From positions 10,713,414-10,777,413 of the forward strand of contig NC_037260.1 of assembly GCF_000002425.4 (NCBI RefSeq): a DNA stretch of 64,000 nucleotides. Reading direction: 5' to 3'. Shown piece by piece: positions 1 to 13,110 of this stretch. Below the pieces are notes generated by a model that worked only from the letters and a program-made list of their open reading frames with translations, searched no databases and was not told where the DNA came from. The position numbers and the translations under genes are program-made. Numbering within the stretch: the first letter of the stretch is position 1; each line of letters starts with the position of its first letter. Source of the stretch: Physcomitrium patens (Eukaryota; Streptophyta; Bryopsida; Funariales; Funariaceae).

Positions 1-1845
1 CAGGTATGCCCAACCCGCCGAACCTTTATGCAGATGACTTTGTGGGCATTCTTAAGAAGAAGGCTGCAGCCGGAACTTTTAAAGAGCTTGTAATAATCTC
101 ACTTCATTCCATCATTGCAATTTGTACAAATTTTATTTTCATCTTCATACTTTAGCATCTTGACTTGATCTTTAACTACAATAGTCGATATTTGATTGTT
201 CTGCAGGTGATATACCTCGAGGCTTGTGAGAGTGGCAGTATTTTTGAGGGGCTTTTACCAGAGGGCTTAAACATCTATGTCACTACTGCCTCTAATGCAG
301 TGGAAAGCAGCTGGGGCACTTATTGCCCTGGCATGTATCCATCACCACCTTCTGAATACGGAACTTGCTTGGGTGATCTCTACAGTGTCGCATGGATGGA
401 AGACACGTAAGCTAACTCAATGCCGCGCAATTCTCTTTTGTGTCTTTTTGTTAGTTTTGCTGAGTTATTGATCACTAGAAAACGTGTTTGAAATTATGTG
501 TTCCGTTCATTGAGTCAATAACATGTGAGAAGTTTCTGAAACCACAATAAGACTATACGAAACTAATCCTTTTGCACCTTGTCGGATTGTAGTGAGAAGG
601 AAAACTTGAAGAAGGAAACACTTGAGGACCAGTATCTTATTGTAAGTTCATTTCTCCTTGCAAGCTCCTTGTTGTGAAATGTGAATCACCTTAAAATTGT
701 ATGTGATGCCATAAATCAGGATAAAAAAGAAGTGGTGGTTTCCTTTTAAAGAAAATGGTTTTGGTAATAACCCAAGGTTTCTTTTTAATGTGCATCCAGG
801 TCAAGTCTAGAACCTCAAACCACAATACATACAGGTCTGGCTCCCACGTGATGCAGTATGGTGATCTTAAAATTGATGTGGAAGAATTGGAGCGCTACCT
901 TGGTTTCGACCCAGCGAATGAAAATGTTACAAAGCCTGGGCTTTCGGAGTTATCCCCGGTCAACTCTGACATCGTCACGCATGTTCCTCAGAGAGAAGCC
1001 GACCTTGTCCATCTTAAACACAAGGTATTGCCATGTGACCTCCATAATCACGATGGGTCCTAGCTCTCTAATGTCGTTGTTAGTCATGGGACTCAACAAT
1101 TGCTTTGAACGGTTATCCAGTAAGGCCGTGGATTGTAGTACTAGGAAAGAAAGGTTATCTTGCTCCTGGTTTCTGTCTAAATCTAAGGGGCGTACATCTG
1201 TTTCAGATGTTTGTGTTATTTTCTTTCAATTTGGGTCGATTCTCTGAGCGAATTGGAAGGTCCTATGTTTTTTTTATTGAAAGTTAGGGGAAGAAGGTTT
1301 CATTACTTTGGTACGTTTGATGCAGTTCTATAATGCTAAGAAGGGATCATTGAGGGAAGCAAACGCTGCATCAGAACTTGCAAAAACAATCTTACATCGA
1401 AGGCACTTGGATGACAGCGTGAGGTTGATTGGTGAGCTTTTGTTTGCGGGAGAGGACGCACTTCAGAAGCTCGGTGCAGTTCGCCCAGCTGGGTCTGTAG
1501 TTGTGGACGACTGGGCTTGCCTCAAGAACATGGTTAGTTTGATCCTATCATTTTCTACTATTGATGCAGAGAAAAGCAACCAACTATTTGTTCACCAGTT
1601 TTCTTAATTTTCAGATGATGCATGTACTAACACGCGAATAACATATTTTGCAGGTGCGCATTTTTGAAGCAAGCTGTGGTCCACTGACTCAGTATGGCAT
1701 GAAACACATGCGTGCGTTTGCTAATATTTGCAACGCTGGAATCAATTCTTCAAGAATGTCACTGGCATCGTTAGAGGTCTGCAAAATCAGCACCAGTGTC
1801 GATCTTGGGATCTGGAGCCCTGTCACTTCTGGATTTAGTGCATAG
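1..1845 (+). CDS. VPE: Legumain / vacuolar processing enzyme (C13 cysteine protease), 3' part, six exons
   Basis: Asparaginyl endopeptidase that matures proteins in the vacuole. The upstream part, including the catalytic His, lies outside the window. Exons by GT-AG and frame: 4-89 (bases 1-3 look like an acceptor cag), 207-406, 593-641, 800-1024, 1326-1532, 1654-1845. Exon 1 reads [13 protein letters not shown]. Exon 2 holds the catalytic Cys in [13 protein letters not shown] and then [17 protein letters not shown]. Exon 4 has the family's [10 protein letters not shown]. Exon 5 has [16 protein letters not shown]. Exon 6 has the C-terminal prodomain signature [17 protein letters not shown] and ends in GFSA-stop, as in plant VPEs. 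All exon joins keep frame and no stop interrupts them, so the gene appears functional. The family call is firm; the paralogue type (alpha, beta, gamma) is not decided. Confidence 0.94.
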
Positions 1846-3294
1846 GTGCGGCAATTTCAAGTTTCTCGCCATCGCTTACGCAACAAATCTCCAGAGAAAC
1901 TTTAATATTCTCTTTCGTAAAGCAACATTGTACAGCAGCCACCTTTTTTAGTATTCATAGTTGGTGTGATATTCCTTCAACTCCAGCATTGAATGTAATT
2001 CATATAGACCGGGAAATGACGATTTCCACCTCCAATTCTCCAGCCAGCAGTTTAATCAACCCAGATACAACATTCGAAAATAGGGTATTAATTTCTGGTT
2101 GCAAGCACGGGGGGTTTGCGATGTATTGGTGCAGACTTTGTTGTATTCACTATCTTAAGCGGAGGTCAGGTATTTACATTTAAAGTTGTAGAATACATTC
2201 TGTGGTTGGCTAGGTATTTATTTTTTGGATTACCTCCATACTGTCGAACCTGAAATTAAGGTTCTTCATCTGCACTTATGTACAATCTCATATTTATCGT
2301 GGAAGGAAATTGTGATGCGCAATTTATGAACGAATGCGCCTATTTAGTTTTTAATTGGAAGAGGTGTTTAGTTCTCATCTGAAATGAGATGTTAGCTTAT
2401 TTACTGGCTTTTATAATTACATATCGAGGTGACTTTGATGTGACCACTAGTGATGTGTACGTGCAGGCCCACCTGGTTGACTTGTATGCCTATAATTATT
2501 TTACCTTTCCTGATGTTCTTCATGTTCCGCAGAAAGTAACATTAACGATGTGCTGATCGTCCGTGGTACGTGGTTGTCAGTCTGTAACATAAGATTGCAG
2601 CAAATTTTCCGAGTGCAGCACATAAACAACAAAGCAGAGCCGATGAAAGAAGGCGTTCATGCTACATAGTTATTGACACCTATTAAAGAAATTGTAGAGC
2701 AATCCGAGAGATTTACACATCAGAGTTATGCGGACTCTCTGCTTGCTATAAATGTCACAGTCTGGAGATAACCAAATTACTGTACAGTGGTCCAACTCAA
2801 TTGTACATAACCATAATCATCAGAGATTACAAAAAGATTCGCATTGATGCTGTGAAATGAAAATCTCTCATTTTCTTGTTTACTTGCATAAATATCATCG
2901 AGTTATTCTACACATCGTGACTTCAAGTCCACTGTCCTACACTAGAACGAGTATTTACTGTCACTCGACGTTCAACTACATCGTCATCAGTTCAACATGT
3001 GATTGAGCCCACAAAGAGAAACCAGCTTCTCTTCCGTGACGCAGGAAAACGCCTTGTTGCACTTAGCGTCCTGCTTGTCTACTACTGACGTATTGTACAG
3101 GATGCACAGAAATTAAGTGCAACTCCATTAGCCCATCAAGAGGCAGGGACGAGAATAAGGTGTCCACCTCGCACACTGAAATTGACGCACTGCTCCGAGG
3201 ATCACCTCAGAGACGGATCGTCCAAGTACTGACACCTTTCTCCATGGTTGCTGAATTGAATGGATAGAAGCTCATACTGGTACACTTCCATTTC
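1846..3294. other. Convergent 3' intergenic region
   Basis: This stretch lies between the stop codons of the legumain gene (+) and the kinase gene (-). Base composition is moderate, like the neighbouring introns. It should contain the 3' UTRs of both genes. I see no further reading frame with recognisable content; short open stretches near 1989-2183 have no motif and look fortuitous. Confidence 0.6.
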
Positions 3295-6240
3295 TCACTC
3301 GGAATTTAACGCGAGAGCTCTATGCCGTTGCATGTCACTCTCGTAACTATCTGAGTAGCCATAGTCCTGAGATTCGGTGTCAGAAGGTATGAAATCATGG
3401 GGTCTTGATACTAGTCTGGACAGGTCCTCGGATTCATTTTCAGCTCCTTCCTCTGTCAATAGTTGCAGTACCTGCCATCCCATACATCACACCCATTTTC
3501 TTAGGGTTTTCGTTAAAATAACAAAAACATTATCGAATACGCATCAAAAGTTGTGGTTCTCTTCAGAGTTGCAGGAGTTGAGGAACGTGTGGGATACCAA
3601 CCTGACTCATTGAAGGACGCCAATGAGCTGACGATCGGACACACAGGCCTGCTGTTAACACTACACGCTGCATTTGGCCAGCATCGAAGGCACTATCAAG
3701 ACGAAGGTCTGCGAGCTCCTTCATGTTGCATTTGTTTAGGTGAGGCTTTGCCTGTTATCACCAACAGGAAACTTTGTTTTAACACGGGCCAGTAGTTAAC
3801 AGGAGAAGATTAACCAACTTAAGCGTGTATCATTTCAATGTTTGCATAATAGAAGGCAGACATAAATAATCAAGAACTAAGTTAAGCACAATGTGGATAG
3901 CCTCACTGGTCCTTCACTCACCCATGCAACAAGGTTCTGCTTCTTAGAATCTACAGGTCGACGACCTGTAATAAGCTCCAACAGCAATACCCCGTAAGCG
4001 AAAACGTCCGTCTTCTCATCCACTATTCCATACATGAAGTATTCGGGTGCCAAATACCTAAAAGTCATGCTTCCTGGCGTCAGTTCTTTTTAGAGAGTAC
4101 TTGCCCAAACTAATTGCAAGGAAGATATTAGCGACTTGCAATTTCAAATGAATGCAGAGGGATACCATCCACAGGCATTTCTCTCCTCCGACACGCTGTT
4201 AACAATCAAGTTGAGAAGGATATTAGCGTACCCAAAAGTTCCTTCTATAGGTGCAACAGTATGATGCATCCATCTTTCTGGAAGCCATTTTGACAAGCCG
4301 AAATCCGAAATCTGTATGCCGCAAGAGTAATGTACCATGTTACTAACATAAAATCGAAGAACGCTGGCATGTAAAGCAGAAGCCTTCCAAACTGTATTCA
4401 GCAAACGTGAGTTGTCGGCACCGACCTGCGGATTAAAATCAGTGTCTAATAGTATATTGGAAGCTTTGATATCACGGTGTATGATCCGCCTTTGACACTG
4501 TTCATGCAGATAGTGCAAACCTTTGGCTACTCCTACGGCGACTTTCATCCTCGCCTCCCAAGAAAATGGTGGGTTATTTGGTGCTGTAAAGCCACCACAT
4601 CCATCTGAACTAATTATACACGAGTGACCAAGCCATTGGAAGCAGGGGGTCATGACTACAAAGTCTGTCAAGAACTCTAGATTGATTATCTCACACACCA
4701 TCTACTACAAAATATGGCTGATCAAGGGTCGAGTAGGAGGATACTGTCTGGATTTGCATAGAAACAGAGAACGGGGCGGACTTACATTGGAGAAGTGATT
4801 GGAGACTGCCGAGAGTACAAAACTGGAACACAAGATGAAGACCGTTTTCAATGCAGATGCCCAAAAGTTTCGCTACATTGGTATGGGCGACGTGGCTTAC
4901 GATGCCCAACTCCGTCAGGAAATCCCTTTCCTTTTCTGCAGCTGTGACACCCCGGTTGTGTTTCTTCACTGCAATCAACTGACCGTTTTTCAGAACTCCT
5001 TTGAACACCTTCGCGTATCCACCTTTGCCGACAAGGTGCTCTGTTCCGACACAAGAAACGATTCGACATCATAAGGAACTCAGATCTTCGCTACATCAAC
5101 CTGGGTTGCGACATGAGTATTCTACTTATACTAGAAACAATGGATCATGGTCACTGTATTAGCTCCTGACAAAATAAGTAGAGAAAGAAAATTGAATTCT
5201 CACCTGAGTCGAAATTGTTAGTCGCAAGAGAAATGTCCTCGTACGAGAATGTCTGCCAGGATCGTTTTGCGTTACAGGATACGCCGAGCAAGTCGTGCAC
5301 AGACTCGTGATCAGAGGGTCCTAGGTGAGGTTCCTCTTCATCGCTTCTGCCAGATGAAGTTATCAACACGGGATCCGAGATGCGTAGCTCTTTTTTCTTG
5401 GAAGATGAGGGAAAAGCCTGCCATTTTTGAATTGCGAACAATCTCCAGAGACTTTGCATGCAATGGTTCTGACTTGATTGTGCCAGTCCAGTGTGATCGT
5501 CCTCAACCTCATCGGTAAAAGACAGGCTCAAGAGACTTTTCCTTGAAGTAGACTCTGACCACCCACTTGATTCTGGGCCCTCGAGAACTGCTCGTGGGGA
5601 GCCCCTTGCAGCCTCGCATTTCATATCATTCCTTCGAAAGTTCCTCTCGTATCTCGAACACTCTTCCCAGAGTGCAGCATTTATGGGGCCAGAATCGTCA
5701 TCTACAATAGGAGGAACCGAGCAAAATAGATTTTGCTGCAGCGTGCTTCTCTGTCTTGCCGACTCTTTAGGGCTCCTCACATTAACTTCCAGGTTAGACT
5801 TTTCCATATGGATATCCTTCAGTTTCTTTCCGATATTTGCCTTCTGACCTGGTGAGGCCTTGATGACTCTAATAAACGACGGCGTGTCATCGTCTCCTAA
5901 AAGCAATGTAGTAGTTTCTGGCTTCGTTTTTGGAATTTTTACTTTCTTGTCTATGGAATTAGACGGAGTTTTCCTCCATTCGGAACAAGCTACACAATAG
6001 GCCTGATTCATCCTGTCGACAGGGACAGAACCAATACCATAAACTGGGGTCAGATGAGTCATAAATGGCGATACGATTACCTGAAACTTCGGAATCGCAA
6101 TATGGTACATTTAGATTCCATATCCTGCGCAGAACTGTAAGTTGGAATGAAATTGAAGAGTGAGTGTTCGCTGGTGAATTTACCGGTTGCAGATGAGCTG
6201 CGTCATACATGTCTCGCAGTCCTCTCCCGTCTGAACCCAA
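3295..6240 (-). CDS. Receptor-like cytoplasmic kinase, class VI (Ser/Thr kinase), eight exons
   Basis: Complete gene, about 636 residues after splicing. Exons (minus strand, 5' to 3'): 6240-6184, 6080-5204, 5040-4786, 4604-4426, 4311-4232, 4057-3922, 3751-3602, 3471-3295; all phases join without a stop. The N-terminal ~310 residues (mostly exon 2) are Ser/Lys/Glu-rich with no recognised domain. The kinase domain follows [16 protein letters not shown]: Gly loop [12 protein letters not shown], Lys in LIAVKKH, catalytic [44 protein letters not shown] and [12 protein letters not shown]. The order and the KWLPE / EGTFG / [13 protein letters not shown] wording match RLCK class VI, whose Arabidopsis members include ROP-GTPase-binding kinases. 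There is no signal peptide or membrane segment, so it is cytoplasmic. The first exon is short and its start ([13 protein letters not shown]) is inferred from phase; the rest is firm. Confidence 0.92.
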
Positions 6241-6488
6241 CCCGCTAGTAGCTTCACCGCTATGGCGGTGTCATATTCCCCCGCATTCGAAAGTCTATTT
6301 TCAAGAGCAAAATTTTCGTCATTCATAACCGTTGAGACCTATCCGCTGCAAGGGCTAATGTTTTGGTATATTGGATCAGATGTTCGTTGTTCAAGTGTTT
6401 CTGCGCAAGGTGGCCTATCTGCATAACCAAGCATCATTTTTCACAGTCAATCCTGGATGCGTTTAATACGAAATGTGCTCTTCTGCAG

Positions 6489-6558
6489 AAAAAAAAAAAA
6501 AAAAAAAAAAAATCCTTGTCAAAAAAAAAAATTAAAAAAAAAATTAAAAAAAAAAAAA
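6489..6558. repeat. A-rich low-complexity tract
   Basis: A run of about 24 A residues is followed by two more A-runs broken by single bases. It sits about 250 bp upstream of the kinase start codon. It could be a retroposed poly-A tail or simple replication slippage; no target duplication was visible. Confidence 0.8.
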
Positions 6559-9500
6559 TGAGGAGGTGATACAAACAACCTAGTCAATTGCAATGGAAAC
6601 CTCCGAATTATACAGAAAGACACTAGACACGGGGAGCACTAATTTGGACTTCAAATAGTTGCAAGCTTCTAAAAAGCATTGACACTTCATGACGCTGTTT
6701 AAACTTCGTACCACATGCAGCTTAAACTCATAACTAGTACCCTGCGACGGTCCACATTTTAAAAATTAAAAAATTAAAAAATCAGAGAAAGAAACAAAGA
6801 AAAACACGAAATACCAATTCGTAGATGTGACTACATGAGTAATGCTGACCATTCACAGCCAAGTCTCAGTACCTTTGAGCAGTACCAGGCAAGCTCACTG
6901 CACTATTAAACAGAGTGACGCATGTAGATTTCCTTTGCAACAAGGACATTAAGTTCAGGAATCGCTTCTCCTCTGATTCTCTCTCTAACCCTCAGTGTGA
7001 TAGCACCACTAGGATAATAGACAGAATCAGATGATCTAAACCGCGCGCTGATCTATCTTGCTCCAAATCTGCCACAAGTTGTTCTAGCGGGTTCATAACC
7101 AGCATATAGGAGTTGAATATTCTGTTCTCCTGCGGGAACATGATCTAGGAAACCTAATCAAGTGCTCAAGGAGCTAAACATAGCACCCTCCGCCAGGTTC
7201 AGCGAAAATTCTTCCTCCTGTACTAATTCCTGTTTCATGCTTAAACCTAATCACCAACACTACCCAGCTCGAGTAAAAAGCACAACGTGCATTGTTCCAG
7301 ACTGGAATATACAACGAATACAGGGGACCAACCGTTGATGAGCCAGTTCAAAGCAGCTCAACAGTGCCGTGCTGAATGGAACTTGGATTAGGCGGCCAGT
7401 ATTCATGTCACTAAGGTCTCTTGCTGGATTGCGAGACCAGCTGGAATGGAATTCAGAGTCGAGAACGCTGCACAGAATGGTGACGCTACCCGCAACGGCC
7501 AAGGAACTAACGCTCAGACCAAATTGCTGAATTCTCAACTGCGCCACGCCAGAACCATGAATTGATGGGCCTGTCAGAAATTCGAGCAAAAGTGGACAAC
7601 ACGTTCGTAATAGTGGATTTCCTTACACCCTCATGGAAATCCGCCACCCCTCTTGAGAAAATTAAGGTAATCCGAGAATGTCGCGATCCTGACTGAAGTT
7701 ATGCAATGTCGTGACAACTGTGAAGCATTGCAACCTCTACGTGCAGAGCTCAATTCTCTGGATCAGAATTCAACAGAGCTTTCTCTTTTCAGGCTTGTAT
7801 GCAATCTGGGTTCAGAAGCTAACCAACTTCATCACTCAACAGCTACACCAGGAGCTGCCAAAGGCTAGCTATGAATACTCAAGCACAAGACAACTAAAAG
7901 CTTTCTCAACTACGTACGCCCATTTTCTACGACCTCACTCCAGCAGCAAATAGAAAGGTCGGACCCCGCAGATTACTGGGAGGAAAGAAAAAAAAAGAGT
8001 TCAGAAACGAAGAGACACAACCGTGGTCGCGGTGAGCTAGTGGTCGTGTTGCTTCACTAACACCACGCAACCTAGTCTTTCCAAGTGCGAGAAAAATCCA
8101 AACCACTGCCAGAGTCCCATAACAGTACACACAGTAGAGACTTTCCTACCCCAACAACCCCGCTACTTACTTGATCTTCGCTGCGGCAGTCTGAACAAGA
8201 ACGTCAATCGATGCGAAAAATCCTGCCAGACTACTTGAAACAACACCAAGCTGGGTAATTGGGACATGTCACGTCGAACGAACAAGAGGAGCCAACGGCC
8301 GAAACCGCATTCTTCGTTGGGGCGGTCACCGAAAGATTGGGTGAAGCAATAAAAGCCTACAAGGTCGAGAGGGGTGATAAACCCACGGAACTGTCTACCA
8401 AAGGGACACGATTTGAAATGCTAATAATAGGGGTGTTAGAGGGGATCTCGTATATTGCGAACATGGAGGTGTGGGTGGTTAGGCCAGTTGGGCTCCTTGA
8501 TTCCTCGAATGACATATCTTCCAGGGCTTCAGTTCCAGGCTTTTATTTGTTTGAACCTGGGCTCCTCGGTGGACAATCCCCTGTAAAGCGGCGTAGCACT
8601 AGGCTCCTCGCTGTTGGGCCACCACATGATCACAGACTTCTATGCTCCAACTTCCCCACTTCTCGATGACTGGGTTTGTCATTTTCACTGCACAGGACTC
8701 AATAAACTGCACCATGCGTCTAAAACATGCAACTGAACTCGTACCTGCAGCTTTTCGTTCGTGCCGAGTGATGAAACTTTGTGAAATACCTTTGTTAAAT
8801 TACAACATCCTTGGATGAACACAGAATTCTACTACTTCTGCAGATTTTTTCACGTTAACGTCATATAGTTACCCAACCACACTCAATGGGTGATATTCCC
8901 AGTCCTTAAAATGTTGCGATGCAGTTTTCGTTTGCACATGACATTCACGACAACATTCATGGTTGAATGAATGAATGTGCAGGCCCCTTCCTCTTCCACA
9001 TGCATCTCACACGCAGACTCGCATAATAAAACCATGCGACAAAAAAGCCTGTGAAAAAATGCTCAAATATCAACGATGAGGTCTCCACTTCCACTGCAAC
9101 ACCCACTCGACACGTATCATCAGCCTGGGATCTACAAACTTAGTGTCCAATACACCTCAGGCAGACACATCCTTTTCCGTCGAGCTATTGAAGAACGTAG
9201 TACCTTGCAATGAATTCCAGTAAGGCTCCGGGACAAAAGCTGCACACTGCCACAACTATGTTCCTCGGTGAATACGAACTATCCACAGAGCAAAAGCAGC
9301 CTATCACTAAAAGGGAGTTCCATGGGAGTAGACAAACAGCCAGCAATACAAGGCATGAATGTGTTAGGCGAAAAAAGTGGGATTTCCGATCCGGACTTCG
9401 TAACGAAAGTGTGCAAGGCGACAAGAGGTTAATGAGGCGCGAGGCAACGTTAAGGGCGTGCAGGCAATGACACATGGGTCCCTCTCTTTCAATACCCACC

Positions 9501-9631
9501 TGACAGTGCTCCTCAGCAAGAGCCTTTCACTCTAATAAAAGGGCGAGTTGGACACAACATGGACCACCGAAGACCAGGCTTCGAAAGCTGTCGGGCTGCA
9601 CAGATTCGCATGCTGAGCCTCACACTTGGAG

Positions 9632-9654
9632 CTCTCTCTCTCTCTCTCTCTCTC
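9632..9654 (+). repeat. (CT)n microsatellite
   Basis: About 23 bases of uninterrupted CT dinucleotide, visible directly. Confidence 0.95.
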
Positions 9655-9865
9655 GCTTGCACATTGGGATGCGCATCCAGCTCCATTCATTCATTGAAGG
9701 AAGGAAGGAGGCGCACCAGAATAGTCGGTGCTTGTCTCCGCCGCATGTAGTCCACCACACTTGCTCACTCTCCAAAGTTAGACTCTTGCTGTGACACATC
9801 TCTGTGTTTGTGTGAATGTGTGTGTGTGTGTCGCTTCTCAGCTTCACCAGCTCCCCACTCAGTCA

Positions 9866-9889
9866 ATATATATATATATATATATATAT
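9866..9889 (+). repeat. (AT)n microsatellite
   Basis: Twelve AT units, close behind a short TG-rich stretch near 9815-9833. It marks the start of the strongly AT-rich part of the window. Confidence 0.95.
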
Positions 9890-10020
9890 GTATACATATC
9901 TGTCTATCTCGAACAGTTCTATACACAATCAAAAAATATCTTTCATGTATAAACAGAAGAGGGTTTATCTCGCTGTTGATTGTAGATATTTATATATGTC
10001 CAAGGAGCCTAGTTTAAGGT

Positions 10021-11254
10021 TTTAGAGGGGTAAGTAAGACAAGTTTTAGGAAGTGGGATGTTGTTACACTTTATAGTTTTTTTTTTTTTTTTTTTTTTTT
10101 TTAGTGCTTAGTTTGTTTTCTTTGGCTTGTCTTTTTGAAAACTTCTTTGAATTGTGTTCTTTTTCATGAGAAATTTGTATAAAGTATATTAATTTGTAAA
10201 ATAGTATAAATGTTTTAGCAACAAAACAAATGGAAGGACCATATACATACAGAAAATTTATTATCCTCCTAAAACAGATTTATTTGTTTGATTTGATCAG
10301 AAATATTGATAAAATATATTAAGAATATCAAAAAAATGCATCTCAATACATGTACCCAGAAAGAGCTTCTTGTTCATTTGACATACTTTTTTTATATCTA
10401 ATAAATATGATGGTATTCTAAATAATTTTATTTATGTAGTAGTAAGGTGGTGGAACAATTGCATAGCCTCCAAAGTAACAAAGAGGAGGGGAAAAAATGT
10501 CGCAAAAACATGTCTATGCAATTTGAGAAAATTGCAAGCCACCAAATAATCTTTGTGGCAATATTTGTTACCCCTCTCCAAAAAAGCAAACTACAAGTTG
10601 ACAAATGATGGATTAGTAACTCTAATGTCTACCTCCAAACATAAATAATTGCATGCTCTCTTTGAACAATCATAACTTCTGATCTACAACTCCAAATACG
10701 TTGTGTGCTACATACCAATGTAAAGGTAAGAACCAGATGTATCATAATAAAATATCAAACCAAAGTTCCAGCATTACCTCGTTCCGATAACAAGGCTCCA
10801 GCAGTTTTAGCCTCAACAATACTACGTCTACTTAGTAAATTCATATCTTTTGATCCACAACTCCGAATACATCGCGCTACATACTTGTGTAAGGCTAAGA
10901 ACCAGCTCGTAAAGAGTAAATTATTGGTTTTGGGTTTTCCACTCACCTTGAGTCCACAGCCGCAGTCCAAACGCTGGCAATGAACAATCACCACAGAATT
11001 GCACCCGGCTTTGAAAATTCATGCCTACCAATATCAATTTGTATCATCATCTCTCTTTGCAAAAGATTTTTAATTTTGATTAGACAGAATAGCCCCTCCA
11101 ATTTCAAGTTGATTCATCTACATTTTTTACAAATAATTTACAGTCCTATTTAGATAGAAGATCCTCTTCAATACCAAACTAATTCAATATTTTTTAAATA
11201 AAAAATTCATAATTTCTAAATTTAAAATAATCAATAAAAATATGTATCTACTTA
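10021..11254. other. AT-rich intergenic DNA
   Basis: AT-rich, with a T-run near 10078-10102. The segments at 10670-10725 and 10840-10905 share wording (a phrase about 'tacatacc/tacatact...gtaaggytaagaaccag'), suggesting a local duplication. No coding content was recognised. Confidence 0.45.
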
Positions 11255-11745
11255 TATAAAAAAAAATCGAGCATCTACATGTGTATGTAGCGTCAAAAAC
11301 TCCCATTGGCTAGAGCAGTAGTGGGCACTCACTAGTTGTTGACGTATATTGTGTGTGTTTTTGTTTTGTTTTGTTTTTTTAATAACTGCAATAAGAGGCA
11401 TTGATTGATTACCAAAGTATATTGTGTATTTTTTTATTTTTTTTAATTGCAATAAGAAGAAATCAATTATTAAATTATGCTATCAATTGCATAATTTAAT
11501 AATCACAATAAGGATCACTGATTGGATGCCAAGGTATATTATATGAATGTATGTGTGTGTGTATTGTTCATTGTTTATTTTTTATTTTTAAAAATAATCA
11601 CAATAAGAGGCATTGATTGGCTGCCAAAGTTTATTGTGTGAGTGTGTATTTATTTTTTTTATTTTTTAAATTGCAATAAAGACATTGATTGGCTAGCAAG
11701 ATATATTGGGGGGGGTTTTTTTTTTTTTTTTTTTTTTTGATTAGT
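11255..11745 (+). repeat. Degenerate tandem repeat, unit about 100-130 bp
   Basis: The phrase 'gcaataagaggcattgattgg' or a close variant recurs near 11387, 11502, 11609 and 11676. Each time it is followed by 'ctgccaaagtatattgtgtg'-like text and a T-rich spacer. Units differ in length and sequence, so the array is old. A single related unit occurs at about 35120-35160. Confidence 0.6.
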
Positions 11746-12267
11746 TGCCTATATGATAATTATAATAAAGAAAAATTTAGTTTCAATGAAGAGTCTTCTA
11801 CAAAAGTGATAATGAATACCACCTATATAAAAAGATTGACTTTAAGCATTTGTATGTAGCATCAAAAAATTTCATTGGTTGGAGTAATAAGGGACATTGA
11901 AACTGTGTATGAAGTTATGGTTGTGTGTAGTTACATAAAAATAATTGTTTTGTATGTAGTTACAATGAGGTTCTTATATAATATGGTTGTTGATGTATAT
12001 TATGTGTTGTACATAATTTGCAATATGCTATTGATTGGGTGTAAGAATTGGCTCTATTTTTCTACCAATTTGGCAAGTTAAATGCACTTTGCTTCCTCTT
12101 GAAAGCAATAGAACAACAATATTTAATGAAGTATCTACATCATGTATAAAAAAACAAATTTTTGAGTATGGATTTGAATTTGGATTTGGATTTGTTTTTG
12201 TATTCCAAATCATGTATTGTAGATGTTTGCATTCACTTTGATGTTTGCATTCATTACAATAAAGACA

Positions 12268-12400
12268 AATCAAATTGTAATAAAGAACTCTATGTAATAG
12301 TGACAATTGCAATGAAGGTGAATCAAATTACAATAAAGAATCTTTTATCAAAATAACAATTGTAATGAAGATAAATCAAGTTACAATAAAGAGTCCTTAG
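12268..12400 (+). repeat. Tandem repeat, unit about 53 bp (copy set 1)
   Basis: Two and a half units reading 'caaattRcaataaagaRtc...' followed by 'acaattgYaatgaaggtgaat', at 12268, 12321 and 12374. The same unit occurs in inverted orientation at 35225-35360, and pieces of it occur near 11757-11815 and 12888-12910. Confidence 0.65.
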
Positions 12401-13110
12401 CAAAAGTTTTTTAAAGAAAAATAACAAGAGCAATAAAGCAGAACAATAATAAAAACAATGAGGAGAAAAAAAAGGCAAAGGTGCAAATAAAAGTGCAACA
12501 TAATAGATATATAGGAGGCTACAAAAATATGCAATTGATGTAGGAAGAACGGTTGCAAAAGCCGACTTCAAATTTACTAAACATATATAAACAAGGTGTG
12601 ACATAAATATGGTTTTGTAAATTTAGACTATGAATTTAAAATTTTCTAAATTTTCTAAGAAGTCTATAAAGCTTTTATAAATTAAGAATTTTGGAAGTTT
12701 AGAATTTTGTGAATTTAAAATTCAATGAAGTTTTTGTGAATTTAGACTATAAATTTCATTAAATGATTTTATATTTGTATTAAAAAAAAAAAAAAAAAAA
12801 AGACTTTATGCCAAGATTCATAGCATCTAGTATTAAATTATGAAAGAAGAAAGAATCTAATCAATAAAATAAAAAAATCGAATTGCAATGAAGAGCCTTA
12901 TACAAAATTTTATTAAATAATAACAAAAATAAGAGCAATAAAATAAAGCATTAGCAATAGTAAGAGGAAGAAAGAAAATGTAGTATTGCAAATGGAAGTA
13001 TGGCATGATAAAGATACGGGAGGCTACTAAAATATGAAATTGATATGAATAGAAGTGCTACAAAAGCCAAATACAATAGAGAGAGATAAATGTGTAAACA
13101 TGAAGAGTTA
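12361..13110 (+). repeat. Diverged direct duplication (12361-12600 and 12878-13110)
   Basis: Both halves run through the same order of phrases: 'caatgaagat/agagcc', 'ataacaa..agagcaataaa', 'aaagtgcaacataat/aagtatggcatgat', 'aggctac.aaaatatg.aattgat' and 'gcaaaagcc/acaaaagcc'. Between them lies 12601-12877, which includes short internal repeats ('aaattttctaaattttctaag') and an A-run at 12781-12800. Confidence 0.55.

Larger units (their letters stand above)
6241..10020. other. Intergenic DNA upstream of the kinase gene
   Basis: Moderate GC content compared with what follows. It should contain the promoter of the kinase, which reads leftward from 6240. An open frame at 8259-8669 (+, 136 codons) has no recognisable motif or homologue known to me and may be chance or a non-coding transcript; other short frames overlap it on both strands. 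No RNA gene or transposon end was recognised. Confidence 0.45.

Noticed and set aside
8259..8669. A 136-codon open frame as a gene
   Set aside because: No motif or splice context, and similar-sized frames overlap on the other strand. Kept only as a remark in the intergenic entry.
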